DNA from: Spizellomyces punctatus DAOM BR117
Taxonomy: Eukaryota; Chytridiomycota; Chytridiomycetes; Spizellomycetales; Spizellomycetaceae
Reading direction: 5' to 3'
Assembly (NCBI RefSeq): GCF_000182565.1
Contig: NW_015971549.1
Span: 186,001 to 250,000 of the forward strand
DNA: 64,000 nt
Each line of letters opens with the position of its first letter. Positions within the stretch are counted from its first letter, which is position 1. A program made the translations under genes and the position numbers. The notes beneath the pieces were generated by a model, which worked only from the letters and a program-made list of their open reading frames with translations, searched no databases and was not told the DNA's origin. Below, in pieces: positions 37,100 through 48,295 of the stretch.

Positions 37100-38008
37100 A
37101 TGATGGAGTGGAAGCAGTTTGATGGGCTTGGATTAATGGTTCGTTCTTCTGCGACATCTTGGGAGAATATCAATATGAGACTTTTTGATCATTTGCTGTG
37201 TATGCATTGGTTGTTTTTTCGTTCTTTTTGTTTTTTGTATTTTCCAGTTCGATTTTTTTTGTTGACATTTTCCATGCTAGTTATATCGGGTGACTATGTC
37301 AACGAACTCTTCAATGCTGCATACCTTACCCCCTCGTCACCCGACTACGACCCCATCCTCGACACCAACCCCTACACCATGACGGACCCATTTTTTCCTC
37401 CCCTCACCGATTTCATCCGTTTCCTCTGCTACCGCCTCCACTGCACGCTCGAATCCCTCACATTAAGCCTCTTTTATCTCCATCGACTCAAATCCCTTCA
37501 CCCAATATGTCACGGATCGCCCGGAACGCCTCACAAACTCGTGTTATGCGCCTTAATGTGTGCATGCAAGATCCTCTACGACGATCACTATACAAATACA
37601 GTGTGGGCCAAGGCTTCTGAATTGTTTTCCTTGGAGCAGGTCAATAGGATGGAACGAGAGTTTCTGCAGTACATCGATCATGCTCTTTTCGTACCGCCTA
37701 AGGATTGGGATGCGTTTTTGGAAGAGATGGATGCGAGGTTGGGGAGGGCTCAGTTGGCCGTTTATGATGGGAGAAAGTGTCGAAGGGGGTTGAGGGATTT
37801 GGTTGGGATGGGTTCGTTGGAATGTTGTGGACGGGGTTGCCAGGATCGACATTTATTGCGGGCTTGTCCTGATGAAGTCGTGCCATCTTATTTATCAATG
37901 GCTGCTCATGCCTTGCCATTACCACCCCCCGAGCCTACACTATTGGCAACAACGTATCCAATTCTGCCGCCTGTACCTCACGCTTGGTTTACAATGCAAT
38001 GTGCGTGA
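37100..38008 (+). CDS. PCL/PHO80-like cyclin
   Basis: Regulatory partner of a cyclin-dependent kinase, probably Pho85 type. The cyclin box runs from about residue 105 to 220: LTDFIRFLCYRLHCTLE, LSLFYLHRLKSLHP, LVLCALMCACKILYDDHYTN and NRMEREFLQYIDHALFV. The start is uncertain. ATG 37100 follows a good TATA box, but residues 30-70 come from a very T-rich stretch (37200-37290) that looks like an intron (GTGTAT donor near 37198; CCAG and CTAG acceptors). The phases do not match, so I read through. An internal ATG at 37275 would remove it. The C-terminus is Cys-rich then Pro-rich. The cyclin at 48.3 kb has the same core motif set (KIxDDHxYTNxxW). Confidence 0.78.
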   Translation: MMEWKQFDGLGLMVRSSATSWENINMRLFDHLLCMHWLFFRSFCFLYFPVRFFLLTFSMLVISGDYVNELFNAAYLTPSSPDYDPILDTNPYTMTDPFFPPLTDFIRFLCYRLHCTLESLTLSLFYLHRLKSLHPICHGSPGTPHKLVLCALMCACKILYDDHYTNTVWAKASELFSLEQVNRMEREFLQYIDHALFVPPKDWDAFLEEMDARLGRAQLAVYDGRKCRRGLRDLVGMGSLECCGRGCQDRHLLRACPDEVVPSYLSMAAHALPLPPPEPTLLATTYPILPPVPHAWFTMQCA

Positions 38009-38406
38009 CAAATTAGTAAACAAAGATATTAGATACCCGGGCACGAATGTGCCTCCATGATTCTTCAGTGACTTTTTACGTTCAGTTTTTTTCCCCATTT
38101 TCTTCTTGTTGGGGGTCTTTTATTCGTTTTCTGAAAACATATAGGAAACTTGCGAGTCCAGAGCGTGCAGCAATGTTTGCATCTGCTTGAGCGAGTCACG
38201 TAAACCTTGAAAAGCGCGCGGAGTTTTGTATTTGCGCAGCACTCTATCCTCTTGGCTCAATGTCCCAATCATCTAAAAATCCCATTCTGTCTCCCGCTCC
38301 ATCCCGATTGCTCCGTCCTCAATGTACTAAAACACGAGTACACCAGACAAGCAGTACTTTTCAATGCCCCCACTTCTAAACGTACTGCAACTTTAGTAGG
38401 AGCAGC
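38009..38406. other. Intergenic, upstream of SELO gene
   Basis: About 400 bp between cyclin 3' end and SELO start. No further feature seen. Confidence 0.5.
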
Positions 38407-41007
38407 ATGGCCTCCCGTCCCACAACTGCTTCAGCACGGCCGATTAGTGCCACCAGTAAAAAACCAGGCAAACATGTTGAGGATCTGCTTGTTTCTGATA
38501 CTTTTACCCGCGAACTCCCCGCTGACCCCCTAACGCCCTTGGATGGACCCGCTTTAACTCAATCAAGCGGAGACGGCACAGACCAAGACGGAACACATCC
38601 CTCACTCCGAACACCTCGACCCGTTCGCAATGCATTTTTCTCCTTCCTGAGACCGGTGCCCTGTCCTGATGCGATCCTTATTGCGCATTCACCGCCTGCT
38701 TGTCAGATATTGGATTTGGACTCGGAGGAGGTCCATCGACCGCAGTTTACGAGCTATCTAACTGGGACGACGCTCCTACCTCGTGCGAAACCATGGGCAA
38801 AGAATTATGGGGGGCATCAGTTTGGGATTTATGCTGGGCAGTTGGGAGATGGGCGGTGTATATCACTTTGCGAAGTCGTTAATGCCAAGAAGGAACGATG
38901 GGATATACAGATTAAAGGATCTGGTATAACACCCTATTCGCGGTTTGGAGACGGTTGCGCCGTGTTTCGAAGCTGTCTGCGCGAGTTTCTCTGTTCAGAG
39001 TATATGGCTGCATTGGGTGTCCCCACCACAAGAGCTTTAGCCCTCTTTGCGACCAAAGCACCTGTTTACAGAGAAGATGTTGAACCCGGTGCAATGCTCG
39101 TCCGGTTGGCGCCCACCTGGATCCGTTTTGGCACATTTGAGCTCTTTCACTATCGAAATGAAAAGGAACGAGTCAAAGAATTGGCGGATTTTGTTGTAAA
39201 GCATCATTTTCCGGATCTCGAGTCTCCCGTGAAGGATGCTGATATGGATGATGAGGCGAAAACGGTTTCGGTAACTGGGTACAAGCACCCACCAACTCAG
39301 GAAAGCTTGACTACCATCGATGCACGAACCCAGACACCTTCAAAACCGGAAGGGCAGATCATTGAGTTTGAGCTGAACAAGTATGCAAGACTGTTCCAAA
39401 GAGTTATAAAGCGGACAGCTGTTTTAATTGCTCATTGGCAAGCTATTGGGTTTGTCCATGGAGTCTTGAATACGGTGGGTTTCTTCGCATTCAATATATA
39501 TCGTTATCTTGATTGTGCTACAAACTTGACTTACGCTTTCTAATAGGACAACATGTCGATTCTAGGAATAACGTTGGATTATGGTCCGTTTGTAAGTGTC
39601 ATGCAGTCTGCTTTGATAGAGAGTTACGTTTGCGGATAACAAAAGTATAATGGATGGGCATATATAGGGTTTCCTCGATGCATATGATCCGTACTGGTCT
39701 TCCAATGCTGCAGGTAACGGAACTGACTATTCACACTCGATAGCCAATGTGCATGATCCGTACCAACATCTCCATTCCTGTATCAGACAAGCAAGACCGC
39801 TACCGCTTTGAACACCAACCCAAAATCGCCATGTGGAATCTCAGCAAGCTCGGTCGAACTCTGGCGGAATTGATGACGCTGCAAAACGGTGCTCAGGGCA
39901 GTCTTGGATCCCGGAAAGGGCCAGACGAGAAACAAGAATTCCATGTGAAGGGTGAGGAGATTGTTCGAGAGCTGTTGAAAGAGTTTGAACCGAGTTTTGT
40001 GCAGCATTACACTGACCTGATGCGAAAGGTATGGTGTGCTCTCGTGGTGTTTTCAAACATGTTGAACATCAATGAAATAAAATCATGCTATGCGAACATG
40101 TGCCGCCGTCCAATAGAAACTCGGTTTTCAAAGCACCCAACCGACCGATTTGAATGCTCTTATCCTTCCCCTCCTCCAACTCCTTTCCGACGCCCAGGCC
40201 GACTACACAATCTTTTTCCGCGCCCTTTGCAACTTTCGATGCAGTGACGCAGGGTTTGCCTCCTGTACCGCCTGGGATCCTTCTCATCCCATCAACACCA
40301 AAAAAGCGACCACAGACTGCCTTATTCACCTCCTCACATCCACGGAAAGACTCCACCGGCTCGCAAACCAGGGCCTGCAGAGTGGGACCCCTGCTGCCAG
40401 CGTGAGCGATTTGGACGCGAGCATGACAGGTGCATTTGGTACCACCGATCGAAAAACCGAAGGACAACGCAAGTCAACGTCAGCCAAGCAACACATGGAT
40501 GAAGATGAGCCGCCCACCCTGGAGGAAATCGCGACCCGATGGAAAGATTGGGCAACAAACTATCGATCCCGCCTCCTGTCAGATGCACCAAAGGCAACCC
40601 CAATGACCGGAAAGCCCCTTTCCGCTGATCTGGAAGATATACATCGCATGAACCGGATGAAAAAGGCTAACCCACGCTACGTTCTCCGGGGATGGATTGC
40701 GGAGGAAGTGATTGACAAGGTACAAAAACATGTGCCTGTTCTGGATGTGCCTGCTTTACCACAAGGTGCCAAGCCTGTTCGTCCGGTACCTCCAAAGCCC
40801 ATCCAGACGGACGACGCGTTTTTAGAGATTGAACGCGTGCTGAGGGTGTTGGTGCAGGACCTGTGGGGTGACATTGCCGATTCAAATTCGGGATGGAGGG
40901 ACGATGACGACCGGAATGCTGCGGAGAGGTGGGCAGGGCAAGTACCTGAGGTAACGTTGACGTCCCTTTCGTTTGTCCCAAAGGTTTTGGATCGATGGAA
41001 TTTCTAA
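38407..41007 (+). CDS. SELO/YdiU-type protein AMPylase (selenoprotein O family, without Sec)
   Basis: Pseudokinase-fold enzyme that transfers AMP to proteins; mitochondrial in most eukaryotes. Five exons fit: 38407-39474, 39547-39591, 39668-39713, 39787-40028 and 40117-41007 (763 residues). Family blocks are clear: [77 protein letters not shown] (catalytic-loop region), TLDYGPFGFLDAYDP and EHQPKIAMWNLSKL. Two oddities stand out. The block usually written GDGRAVLRS is GDGCAVFRS (Arg to Cys, position 186), and no C-terminal CxxC or CxxU-like motif is present; the protein ends VLDRWNF. An N-terminal presequence is possible (MASRPTTASARPISATS). Activity is likely but not certain given the Arg change. 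Confidence 0.93.
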
Positions 41008-43561
41008 TGTATTTTTTTTTTTTTGTTTTTCGTTTTGGGCTGGCGCTGGATAATAGTGGGCGTTAAATCTAGTTCAAACGACCATGTCTTGAGCTTTTTC
41101 AATATGCTTTGATTGTATATACTCTTTACTAGTTTGAATTCATCTCTTCCTTTCCCCATATGGGCCAATAGCATTTATTGTTATGGTTCTCGAGGATTGT
41201 TTTCATGGCCCTTGTTCCCTTTTCTTCCTGGAATTGGCTCCTATTGTTTTATTCATGACTCTGAAAATGAGTTTTATGCAAGAATTCTAAAAGAGCAACG
41301 AGCACGAGCTAACGGGAGGCAAAAGGACAACGTGGAGGGCTGAAATCTTTGAAAGTTCGGGTTTTTCTTGGCTTGCAATTGTTTTCTGAACTGGCTCATG
41401 CTTTCTTCCGTATTCTTCCGCGAAAGGGCCAAGACTGAACTTTTGTCATTGCATGTGGTCAATTGACAAAAAGTGTTTTTTTGCGTGCATCATCGGAGGT
41501 CTAAATTGGCACTCCCTACGTCTGCCTTTCCATCGATGGTGGCCCTTGCGTGATTTGCAGATTGATTTTTCTCCTCGACACGGGCGTTTTCTTGTTTACA
41601 GGCCGGGCGTTATTCGGGAATAGCCCGGAGGTTGTTTATAGTTCAGAATTCGTTAGATTGCGCGGTCCATTTGCGCAGAAAGATCCAGTACCAAGGGAAG
41701 GATTTTGTAGTGTTTTTTTTGGGGTCATTGTCCCCCCACATTGTCCAATTGGGACATGTCCAGCAGGAACGTAAGGCCATGTGTGTGCACATTGCCCATT
41801 TGCAAACGGAGAGCCTGACAATACGACCCAATTGCCCAAAAACTAACCGCCCATTTGGGCTCATGACACACACTCTTTTCTATGGGGGATAGCCGGGAGG
41901 CAATCATCCACCCCCCCAATTTCCTTCTTATCTATGCTTTGTCCGTTTTATACCAGCAACTCTTTTTAAATAGAAACCGTTTCCCAACGTAGACATGATG
42001 GGGCGTTCCGTACACAAACCCTAGGGACTCTTTGCAGCACAGCCCACAAAAGTGTAAAAAAAATGGCTCCTACGTATTGTTGTTGCCTGACACGGCAAAG
42101 GAAATTAAACCAGTAGAAATGCGACCCTCCTGACCACTGCCCCATTGCGCCAGACAGAGAAGCCCCCCAAAAAGGGCGAAATACAAAACCAACTCACAAA
42201 GGCACTTTGCCAAAGCCCAAGAGAGCCAAGAGGATCTCACCAGAGTGTTCCAAAAGGGTATTTCATGTCGGATGTGTGCATTGAATGGAACACTTTATTC
42301 CTCGTTTGCCACAGATTTTGGGATAAACAGGGGAAGCCGCGCTGTGCAACGGGACTGTTTACCGTTCCTTTCACACTTGCAGGCCGATCCGTGGGTTCAC
42401 AAATCCGTTTGAGCGGAAGGTAAGGCCGCGCGCGGTGGGCGGAAGCGGGTGCTAGCTAAAGGATCGGAAGCGGGACCTAGTCTTAGGTTTTGATGTGTTT
42501 TGCATGTCAAACTCTACAAGTAACATTGTAATGTATTTTGGCGAAACACATGAGTGTCAAAAAAGAAAAATGCTAAAGTCATGCCAAGGACGTTGTTGAA
42601 AAAAAGGGCAAGATCCCATTTGGCACCACAACAACAAAAAAGTAACGCCCAAAAAGAATCTCTATGAAAGAAGATCATAACGCGCATTATTACAATGGCC
42701 GACCTGCATTGAAGGGGTTGCCATAAATAATAAACAAAAGAAAAGAAAGTCGAGGAAATTGAAATCCAAAAAAAAAACTGGGCGGAACATACCCAAAACA
42801 AAAAGTAAATAATAAAAAAAAACCGGAGGGGGAAGAAAAACTGGGTGTGCTCCCTCAAGTGCGCGCATGACGCGATGTGTCGCGATTCAAAGGTGTGAAG
42901 GTGTTCCATAAACAAAAACACAAAAGATGTCAGATCTTTTGGTTGAAAATGTCACTCTTTGAATGTGGAGAAAGCCAATAAGACGGATGGTGAGCTTGTC
43001 TTAATTGGATGAAAAAGGGTTTAGCGCTTAAAGTTCAACACTTGCGAGTTTCCTGTTCGTAAATATCCCCATCCGAAAAAAGGAATTGGAACACAAATTG
43101 AAAGTAGTCTGCGCAATTGTCGAACACAAAAGGCAGGGTCACCCCAACAAACCAACTTGTTCACTTCTGTGACCTTGATTTGTTGGGTCTTGAGTGTTTC
43201 CTTTCTATTGGGGAGTTGTTTAGTGTAGAGCAGTGTTCTTACGTTGTAAGCTGGCGACAAGTTGCTAGTTGTCATTTATTTTGTTGTGTTATTTTGTTTT
43301 ATTTCTTTTTTTTTTTTTGTTGGGAACACCTTTGTACGTCTCTCGCTCTCTCTCGCTCTCTCTCTCTCCCGCTTTCTCTACCGTTTGCTTCTTGGCGAAT
43401 GTTTTGCTTTTAAAGCAGGCAACATATACCCCTCACACGCAAAAAGACCCCTTCTCCCAGCTTATCGCCGGACGACAATTTTGGTTATCGGTAGCTTGTT
43501 GAGTTTTCCAAACTCTCGACCGCCCCGACCCCCATCATTCTGTTTTCGCTCTTCCTTGCTC
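41008..43561. other. Long regulatory region upstream of GATA factor
   Basis: 2.55 kb without a supportable gene. It is A/T-run rich (for example 42768-42830) and ends in a CT microsatellite at about 43339-43380. That tract probably lies in the 5' leader or core promoter of the GATA gene. The open frame that extends the GATA frame upstream to 43262 encodes CT-repeat artefact sequence. Confidence 0.55.
43339..43380. repeat. CT-rich microsatellite (tctcgctctctctc...)
   Basis: Pyrimidine tract of CT dinucleotides with interspersed G, about 180-220 bp before the GATA start codon. CT-rich tracts before the start are common promoter or leader elements in fungal genes. Confidence 0.8.
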
Positions 43562-44725
43562 ATGGCTCTGACCTTGTCAGTCTCTCGCTTTTCTGCCGAA
43601 GGTACCACCTTCGACTGTGTGGGCGCATCCCCAATGTCTGCCTCTGGAAACTACCCAACACCAGGCATGTTACATTGGCAGTCGCAAGGATGTTGGGGGC
43701 CCTCGGGGATCATCACAACTACCACAGCGGCGTCAACAGGGACAACGAATACGTCAGGAGCAGGTTATCCGTACTCTACGTCACCTGTAGAGTTTGAGTT
43801 TCCCACTCAAACTATGGATCATTCGCCATCCGACGCGTGGAACCCATCGTTCAGTATTCCCACTTTGGCAGCAGATTTGTCACCAACGCCCATTCCCGAG
43901 CCTACTTATGGAGTCGATCTCCAGGACACGGGAATCTTTATAGACAGCATGTTCTTTCACCATGACACGGCCAATGTCAAGTCTGCAGCTGTCGATATGT
44001 GTGCCATCCTTGCCGATACGGACGCCGAGGTCCAGAGTCCTGACGAACTCTCCAAGGATCAGGCCTATGTCGATCATGCGGACTGGACACGATCCGGGGT
44101 ACCTCCATCCCCCATTCACTTGGATAAACGGGGGATTGGGGAGCAGACACTCGACATGGACCCTTGGGAAATACCTTCAGAGCATCAGATACCCTTTACC
44201 CCCAACGGTCTTCACCCTCAAAACTCCCCACCTTTCAATCCAGTGTACAGCGCACCTCGGTACATGTATACGATGCCACCTGCATCCGCCCCGCCCTTGC
44301 ATTCACCATCAGCAACATCGCCACCTATCCAATCCCTCCCGATCCTCGTCCCAACAGCCCGAAACCCGGTCTTTGCGCCCTCTTCTTCACCCTCAGACAT
44401 TGGTTCCATCCCCTCTGCCCCAACCTCTCCACCCGTCTGCACAAATTGCGGAACAAGTCATACATCCCTCTGGCGACGCGACAAGACATCTGGCCGCAAA
44501 CTATGCAATGCGTGCAAACTATTTAGCGATCTGCATGGCGTGATGAGACCAGAGAGTTTATGGAAAACTGGCTTTGTCAAGCGACGAAGGCGAAATGGAT
44601 CGGGTGATTCTGATACGCTGGCACGTAAAAGGGGAGCTGGGGCTGGAAAGCGGAAAGTGATGGTACCTAGTCTTGTAAGAGATGTGAGGCTAGCAGATTT
44701 TGGCATGACACCAGGTGTGTCGTAA
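43562..44725 (+). CDS. GATA-type zinc-finger transcription factor
   Basis: Binds GATA-like DNA sites. A single exon of 387 residues starts at ATG 43562. The N-terminal 280 residues are Ser/Thr/Pro-rich and disordered. One GATA finger lies near residues 293-318: CTNCGTSHTSLWRRDK then LCNAC with 18 residues between the Cys pairs. It is followed by KLFSDLHGVMRPESL and a strongly basic tail (KRRRRNG, ARKRGAGAGKRK). The residue after CNAC is Lys where Gly is usual. Single-finger fungal GATA factors include nitrogen regulators and morphology regulators; I cannot say which this is. The very long upstream region suggests complex control. Confidence 0.93.
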   Translation: MALTLSVSRFSAEGTTFDCVGASPMSASGNYPTPGMLHWQSQGCWGPSGIITTTTAASTGTTNTSGAGYPYSTSPVEFEFPTQTMDHSPSDAWNPSFSIPTLAADLSPTPIPEPTYGVDLQDTGIFIDSMFFHHDTANVKSAAVDMCAILADTDAEVQSPDELSKDQAYVDHADWTRSGVPPSPIHLDKRGIGEQTLDMDPWEIPSEHQIPFTPNGLHPQNSPPFNPVYSAPRYMYTMPPASAPPLHSPSATSPPIQSLPILVPTARNPVFAPSSSPSDIGSIPSAPTSPPVCTNCGTSHTSLWRRDKTSGRKLCNACKLFSDLHGVMRPESLWKTGFVKRRRRNGSGDSDTLARKRGAGAGKRKVMVPSLVRDVRLADFGMTPGVS

Positions 44726-45563
44726 CGGCATTCATGTTTAATATTATATTTGTTTGGTCCACTATCATTACCACTGCTCTGGAGATTCTACCTGTGCAGT
44801 TTCCATTCAAATGTCTGATTCACATGTGCATGCTAGTGGTTAAACATGGTTGTCATATCCTTTTCAGCTGCCCCATAGCTCTTTCGTTTGTCATTTCAGT
44901 TCACAGCTAGTGGCAGCGGAGATTCAAAAGCGTTCCTTCTCGTAATAATCCGGATTAGTCAAGTTCGAACCATGTCCTACTGGATGCGGTTTATTTGGCA
45001 CCTTTGAACCTTGGACGGTTTGGGGGCTGTTTGTGTGTATTTCTTCAAACAACAAATATCAAGCCTCCAAAGAGCGGTTACGAAAATGACGAGAGTTGGT
45101 GTGCCTTTGGATCAGGTGGTGGGCAACTACGATGCCTGCAAAGGTTGACAGCGGGCGACACTCTGCCATGGATGTCAACTTTTGTGCGTTTTGGAAGGTC
45201 CTTGGCCGTCCGGTCACCATGCCTGTGTCTTCATAAAAGGAGGCTATGCTTCCGAGCAAGTCATATGCGGGTTTAGGGAATAGGGGATGTTCCCCCCCCC
45301 CCCCCCATGACAAAAATCATCTGAAACACCGCTGATATGGATATGTGACGTTGAGCACCAGATGTGACTTTGTGATATCGATTAAAAGTACTTTGTAGCT
45401 AGCTCCTTATGCCGATCTCGCGTGGTCAAGGCATGTGCACATCTCCATAGCAAGTATCCATCTTTGTTCACAAAAGGGAAAACGAAGCACGAGAAACCCC
45501 TCGTTCAAAATGTTGGCAACAGCAAAACGGTGAAATTCGTACACAGAGTTACAAAATGTGTCA
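44726..45563. other. Intergenic, convergent 3' ends, with C15 tract
   Basis: Between the GATA gene (plus) and the PLAC8 gene (minus). It contains a C-run at 45292-45306 next to an ATG on minus, with an 80-codon frame beyond it that is off by one base (see findings). No other feature. Confidence 0.5.
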
Positions 45564-46479
45564 TCAATTCAAGCCAGCAGCTATCATCTCGTCAATCTCC
45601 ATTCTTTCTTGGGTTAAAGCGCATGGGGTACATAGCAGGTGGCAGCAGCAGTCACCGCAGCTGTCGCCCTACCACGTGCAGAGATAAAAATAACCCGTCA
45701 GGTATGGCTTTTTAAGTCGGAATAAAAGGGTTGACAATAAGCCTTACCCGAATGTTATACTTTGCCCGAATTGTTGTTCGACCGCCACCCCCAACGCAAG
45801 AGTAAAGACCAAAGCAAGATGTTAGGGCGTACATAATACAGTCCTATTAACAAAGAAAAGCGATCAACATTTCCAACAAATATATGTTTCGGTTTTCGCT
45901 TTTTAGTAAAACTCACCCCAACCCAGCTTGAACGTCTACTCAGATCTTTCTTGTTCATTCCGTACACGACACATGGACAACAACATGCAAGGGCACAGAT
46001 ACCGCAGTTGCCGAAGCAATCAAAAATGGAATGATTCCAGTCCTTGGGTGGGCGGTGAACCGCTTGTGATACGACAACGACCTAATAACAAAAAGATGTC
46101 AGTATATCGAAAGTAGGTAGTCATCAATTTAGGGTGACTGGACTCTCTAATTATGGATCCATATTTAGAAAGCCCAATACAAACAGCAGTGAAAACCTAC
46201 ATTCGTGGTTGGGAGTGCGGTGACAACTCCAACCTGGGTCATAGCAGGTTGGGCAGTATAGATCGGCTAATCATATTCGGACGATCAGATCAAATCTTGA
46301 AAAAAAAGACCTTTGCTATCTTTTGGGCTGCCTTTAATGAAAGATGGGATACCTACTTGTGGGACATAGTTCGGCTGCGGAGTGGCATACACGGTCTGCT
46401 GCTGGATAGGCTGAGAATAAGCTGGTGGGTACACCTGCGGTTGACCGTAGGCTTGTGGAGGGGCTTGAGGAGCATACAT
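45564..46479 (-). CDS. PLAC8-family cysteine-rich membrane protein
   Basis: Small membrane-associated protein of the PLAC8 (Cys-rich FCR/cornifelin) family. Plant and fungal members affect metal resistance or calcium entry. Five exons, all with phase-0 introns (46357-46479, 46201-46233, 45917-46081, 45748-45843, 45564-45668), give 173 residues. The N-terminus is Pro/Gln/Tyr-rich (YAPQAPPQAYGQPQVYPP). The PLAC8 core reads WNHSIFDCFGNCGICALACC then CPCVVYG, with the closing CGDCCHLLCTPCALTQERME. Between the two Cys blocks lies DCIMYALTSCFGLYS, a probable membrane helix. Every exon joins cleanly. The longest exon has only 55 codons. Confidence 0.9.
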
Positions 46480-48295
46480 GATACAAATGCGATTTGGAAC
46501 TTTTCTTCGAGAGAGCAAATGAGTTTGTCGATGACCCATACCCTCTCCCTCCAATTAACTTTATGAATATGAAGTTCTCGAATGCATCGGAATCAGGTAA
46601 GCGAGGCGCGCTTCGTCAAACTCCGCTTTTTTTCTGCTCGAAGAGAGCGTTCGGTATTTTCTACAACCTGATGGACTACCAGATAGCGAGTATCAACCTA
46701 TGAATATCATCAACCGTGAATAGGATTCTGGTGGATTGATGAACTTTTCATGATCAATCGGCGGAAGCAATGTTAAATTGCCTCCATCGTCTTGATCTTC
46801 TCGTAGAACTTGACCAGGGAGGCACTGAGACAAACACTTTCAGGTGTCAAAGGACGCAATCAAGGACGCCAGCAAAGAACGCCAAAAGAAAAATGGGTAA
46901 TTGCACGTAATGGAACCGCAATCTAACGATTCTGCGCTAGTTCATCTCTTGACTTTGCCGAAAAGAGGTTTTGTACACGACGCCCAGGGAGCGCAGACCG
47001 TACCAAATCAAGTCGAGTGTGAACAATGACCTTGCAAGGTTCACAGGTTCAGCATTCTCGTTCCATGCAAATTCAAGTACAAAAAGTCGAAAACGAGCTC
47101 GCAGAAAGCGTCAGCAATATCAAGCCCCCGATGCTGTGCTGACAAGAACTTGCGCTGAACAGAAGCAAACGAAGAATGTAATACTGGAATGTTTGGTTCT
47201 CGGTACCGAATACTTTTCCATTCATTAGAATCAAATTTTACGTGGAATTTATTAATGAATAAAATTTCTTTGAAATTCTTTGTTACCGGGTGCTCGGAAT
47301 GGAGTGTCGGACTCTTTCGGACAACATGCAAATCACGCTTTTGGAGGGCTGGAAATTTCACACTTTTTGTGGTCCCCATCCTCGTTAAAAGCGGACTTGG
47401 CTGCAAACGGCTTTAGATTTTGGGGCAATCTTCCAAATGCGTGCAGTTTTAGCGGGTCCTTGTTGGTGGGAGGTGAATGCTCCTTATGCATTGTCCTCTC
47501 CTTTTAGGTTGGAAAGACGCTTGTAAACCGTTGTTTATTGAAAATTGATTGAAATTCGTAATGAATGGACGCACACACGTCGGGCCAAGAAGAGGGAACT
47601 AGACTTGCATAAAACAAGGGTTTAAGAAAAAGCGCAGTCAGAGCGGAAAAGAATGAGGGCAAGATTATTCAGCAGCACGCATTTGCCCCCCGCAACAATC
47701 TCTGATCCCCGCTCCCCTCCCCTCCCCCGCACACCCGCACACACACACACAACACACACAGATAGACGTATACACACACGCACACACACACACACAAGGG
47801 CAAAATTCAAAGAAAAAAAACGGAGAAGGGCGGACGGGAGATGGAAGGTGGAAATTACACGCAATTGGCAACCTTTAACAAAATATTATCCTTCTCCTGT
47901 CCCAAAACTCTCCCTTCTTCCTCATATCAACAAGTTTTTCACTTTTATTTCCAACGCTTTCATAGCGTGGCAATAAGAGGGGGAGAGCACACTGTGGTTG
48001 GTAGAGGTTGTTGTTTTCCGCCTCCGGGTGCAACCGGTCGTCTATATCTCTCGGGGTGTATGGTCTAGACACACGCACACTGCTTGTCGTTCTTGGTCCT
48101 CGGGGATTTTTTTCCCGTTATTCATATTAAACGATAACAAGAGCTCTCTTTCCTCCCTACAAAACCACAAACCTTGGACAGAGTGAATTCACTGAATTCA
48201 ACGTGCCGCCATTGTCTTGACACTTTATTGGAATCTTCCATTCTCCGCCCGCCATTGCGCACGCTGCTGTGGCAGTTTCTTTTGACTCGGAAAAC
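46480..48295. other. Regulatory region upstream of second cyclin gene
   Basis: About 1.8 kb. A CA-rich microsatellite lies at about 47735-47796. A short minus-strand frame ending ASLVKFYEKIKTMEAI at 46775 (preceded by a CTCAG acceptor) could be a terminal exon. A plus-strand frame near 47027-47143 reads well (VQKVENELAESVSNIKPP). I found no partner exons for either. I call no gene. Confidence 0.4.
47735..47796. repeat. CA-dinucleotide microsatellite
   Basis: Three (CA)n blocks separated by short spacers, about 500 bp upstream of the cyclin start. Confidence 0.8.

Noticed and set aside
43262-43561. Upstream extension of the GATA frame
   Set aside because: It encodes Leu/Ser/Phe repeats from a CT microsatellite and T-run; the ATG at 43562 is the sensible start.
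44955-44975. GTTCGAACC motif resembling a tRNA B box
   Set aside because: The flanking bases do not form a T-stem and no acceptor or anticodon arm can be drawn.
46775-46830. Short minus-strand end resembling a terminal exon (ASLVKFYEKIKTMEAI)
   Set aside because: It is only about 16 codons after an acceptor-like CTCAG; no upstream exon in phase could be found.
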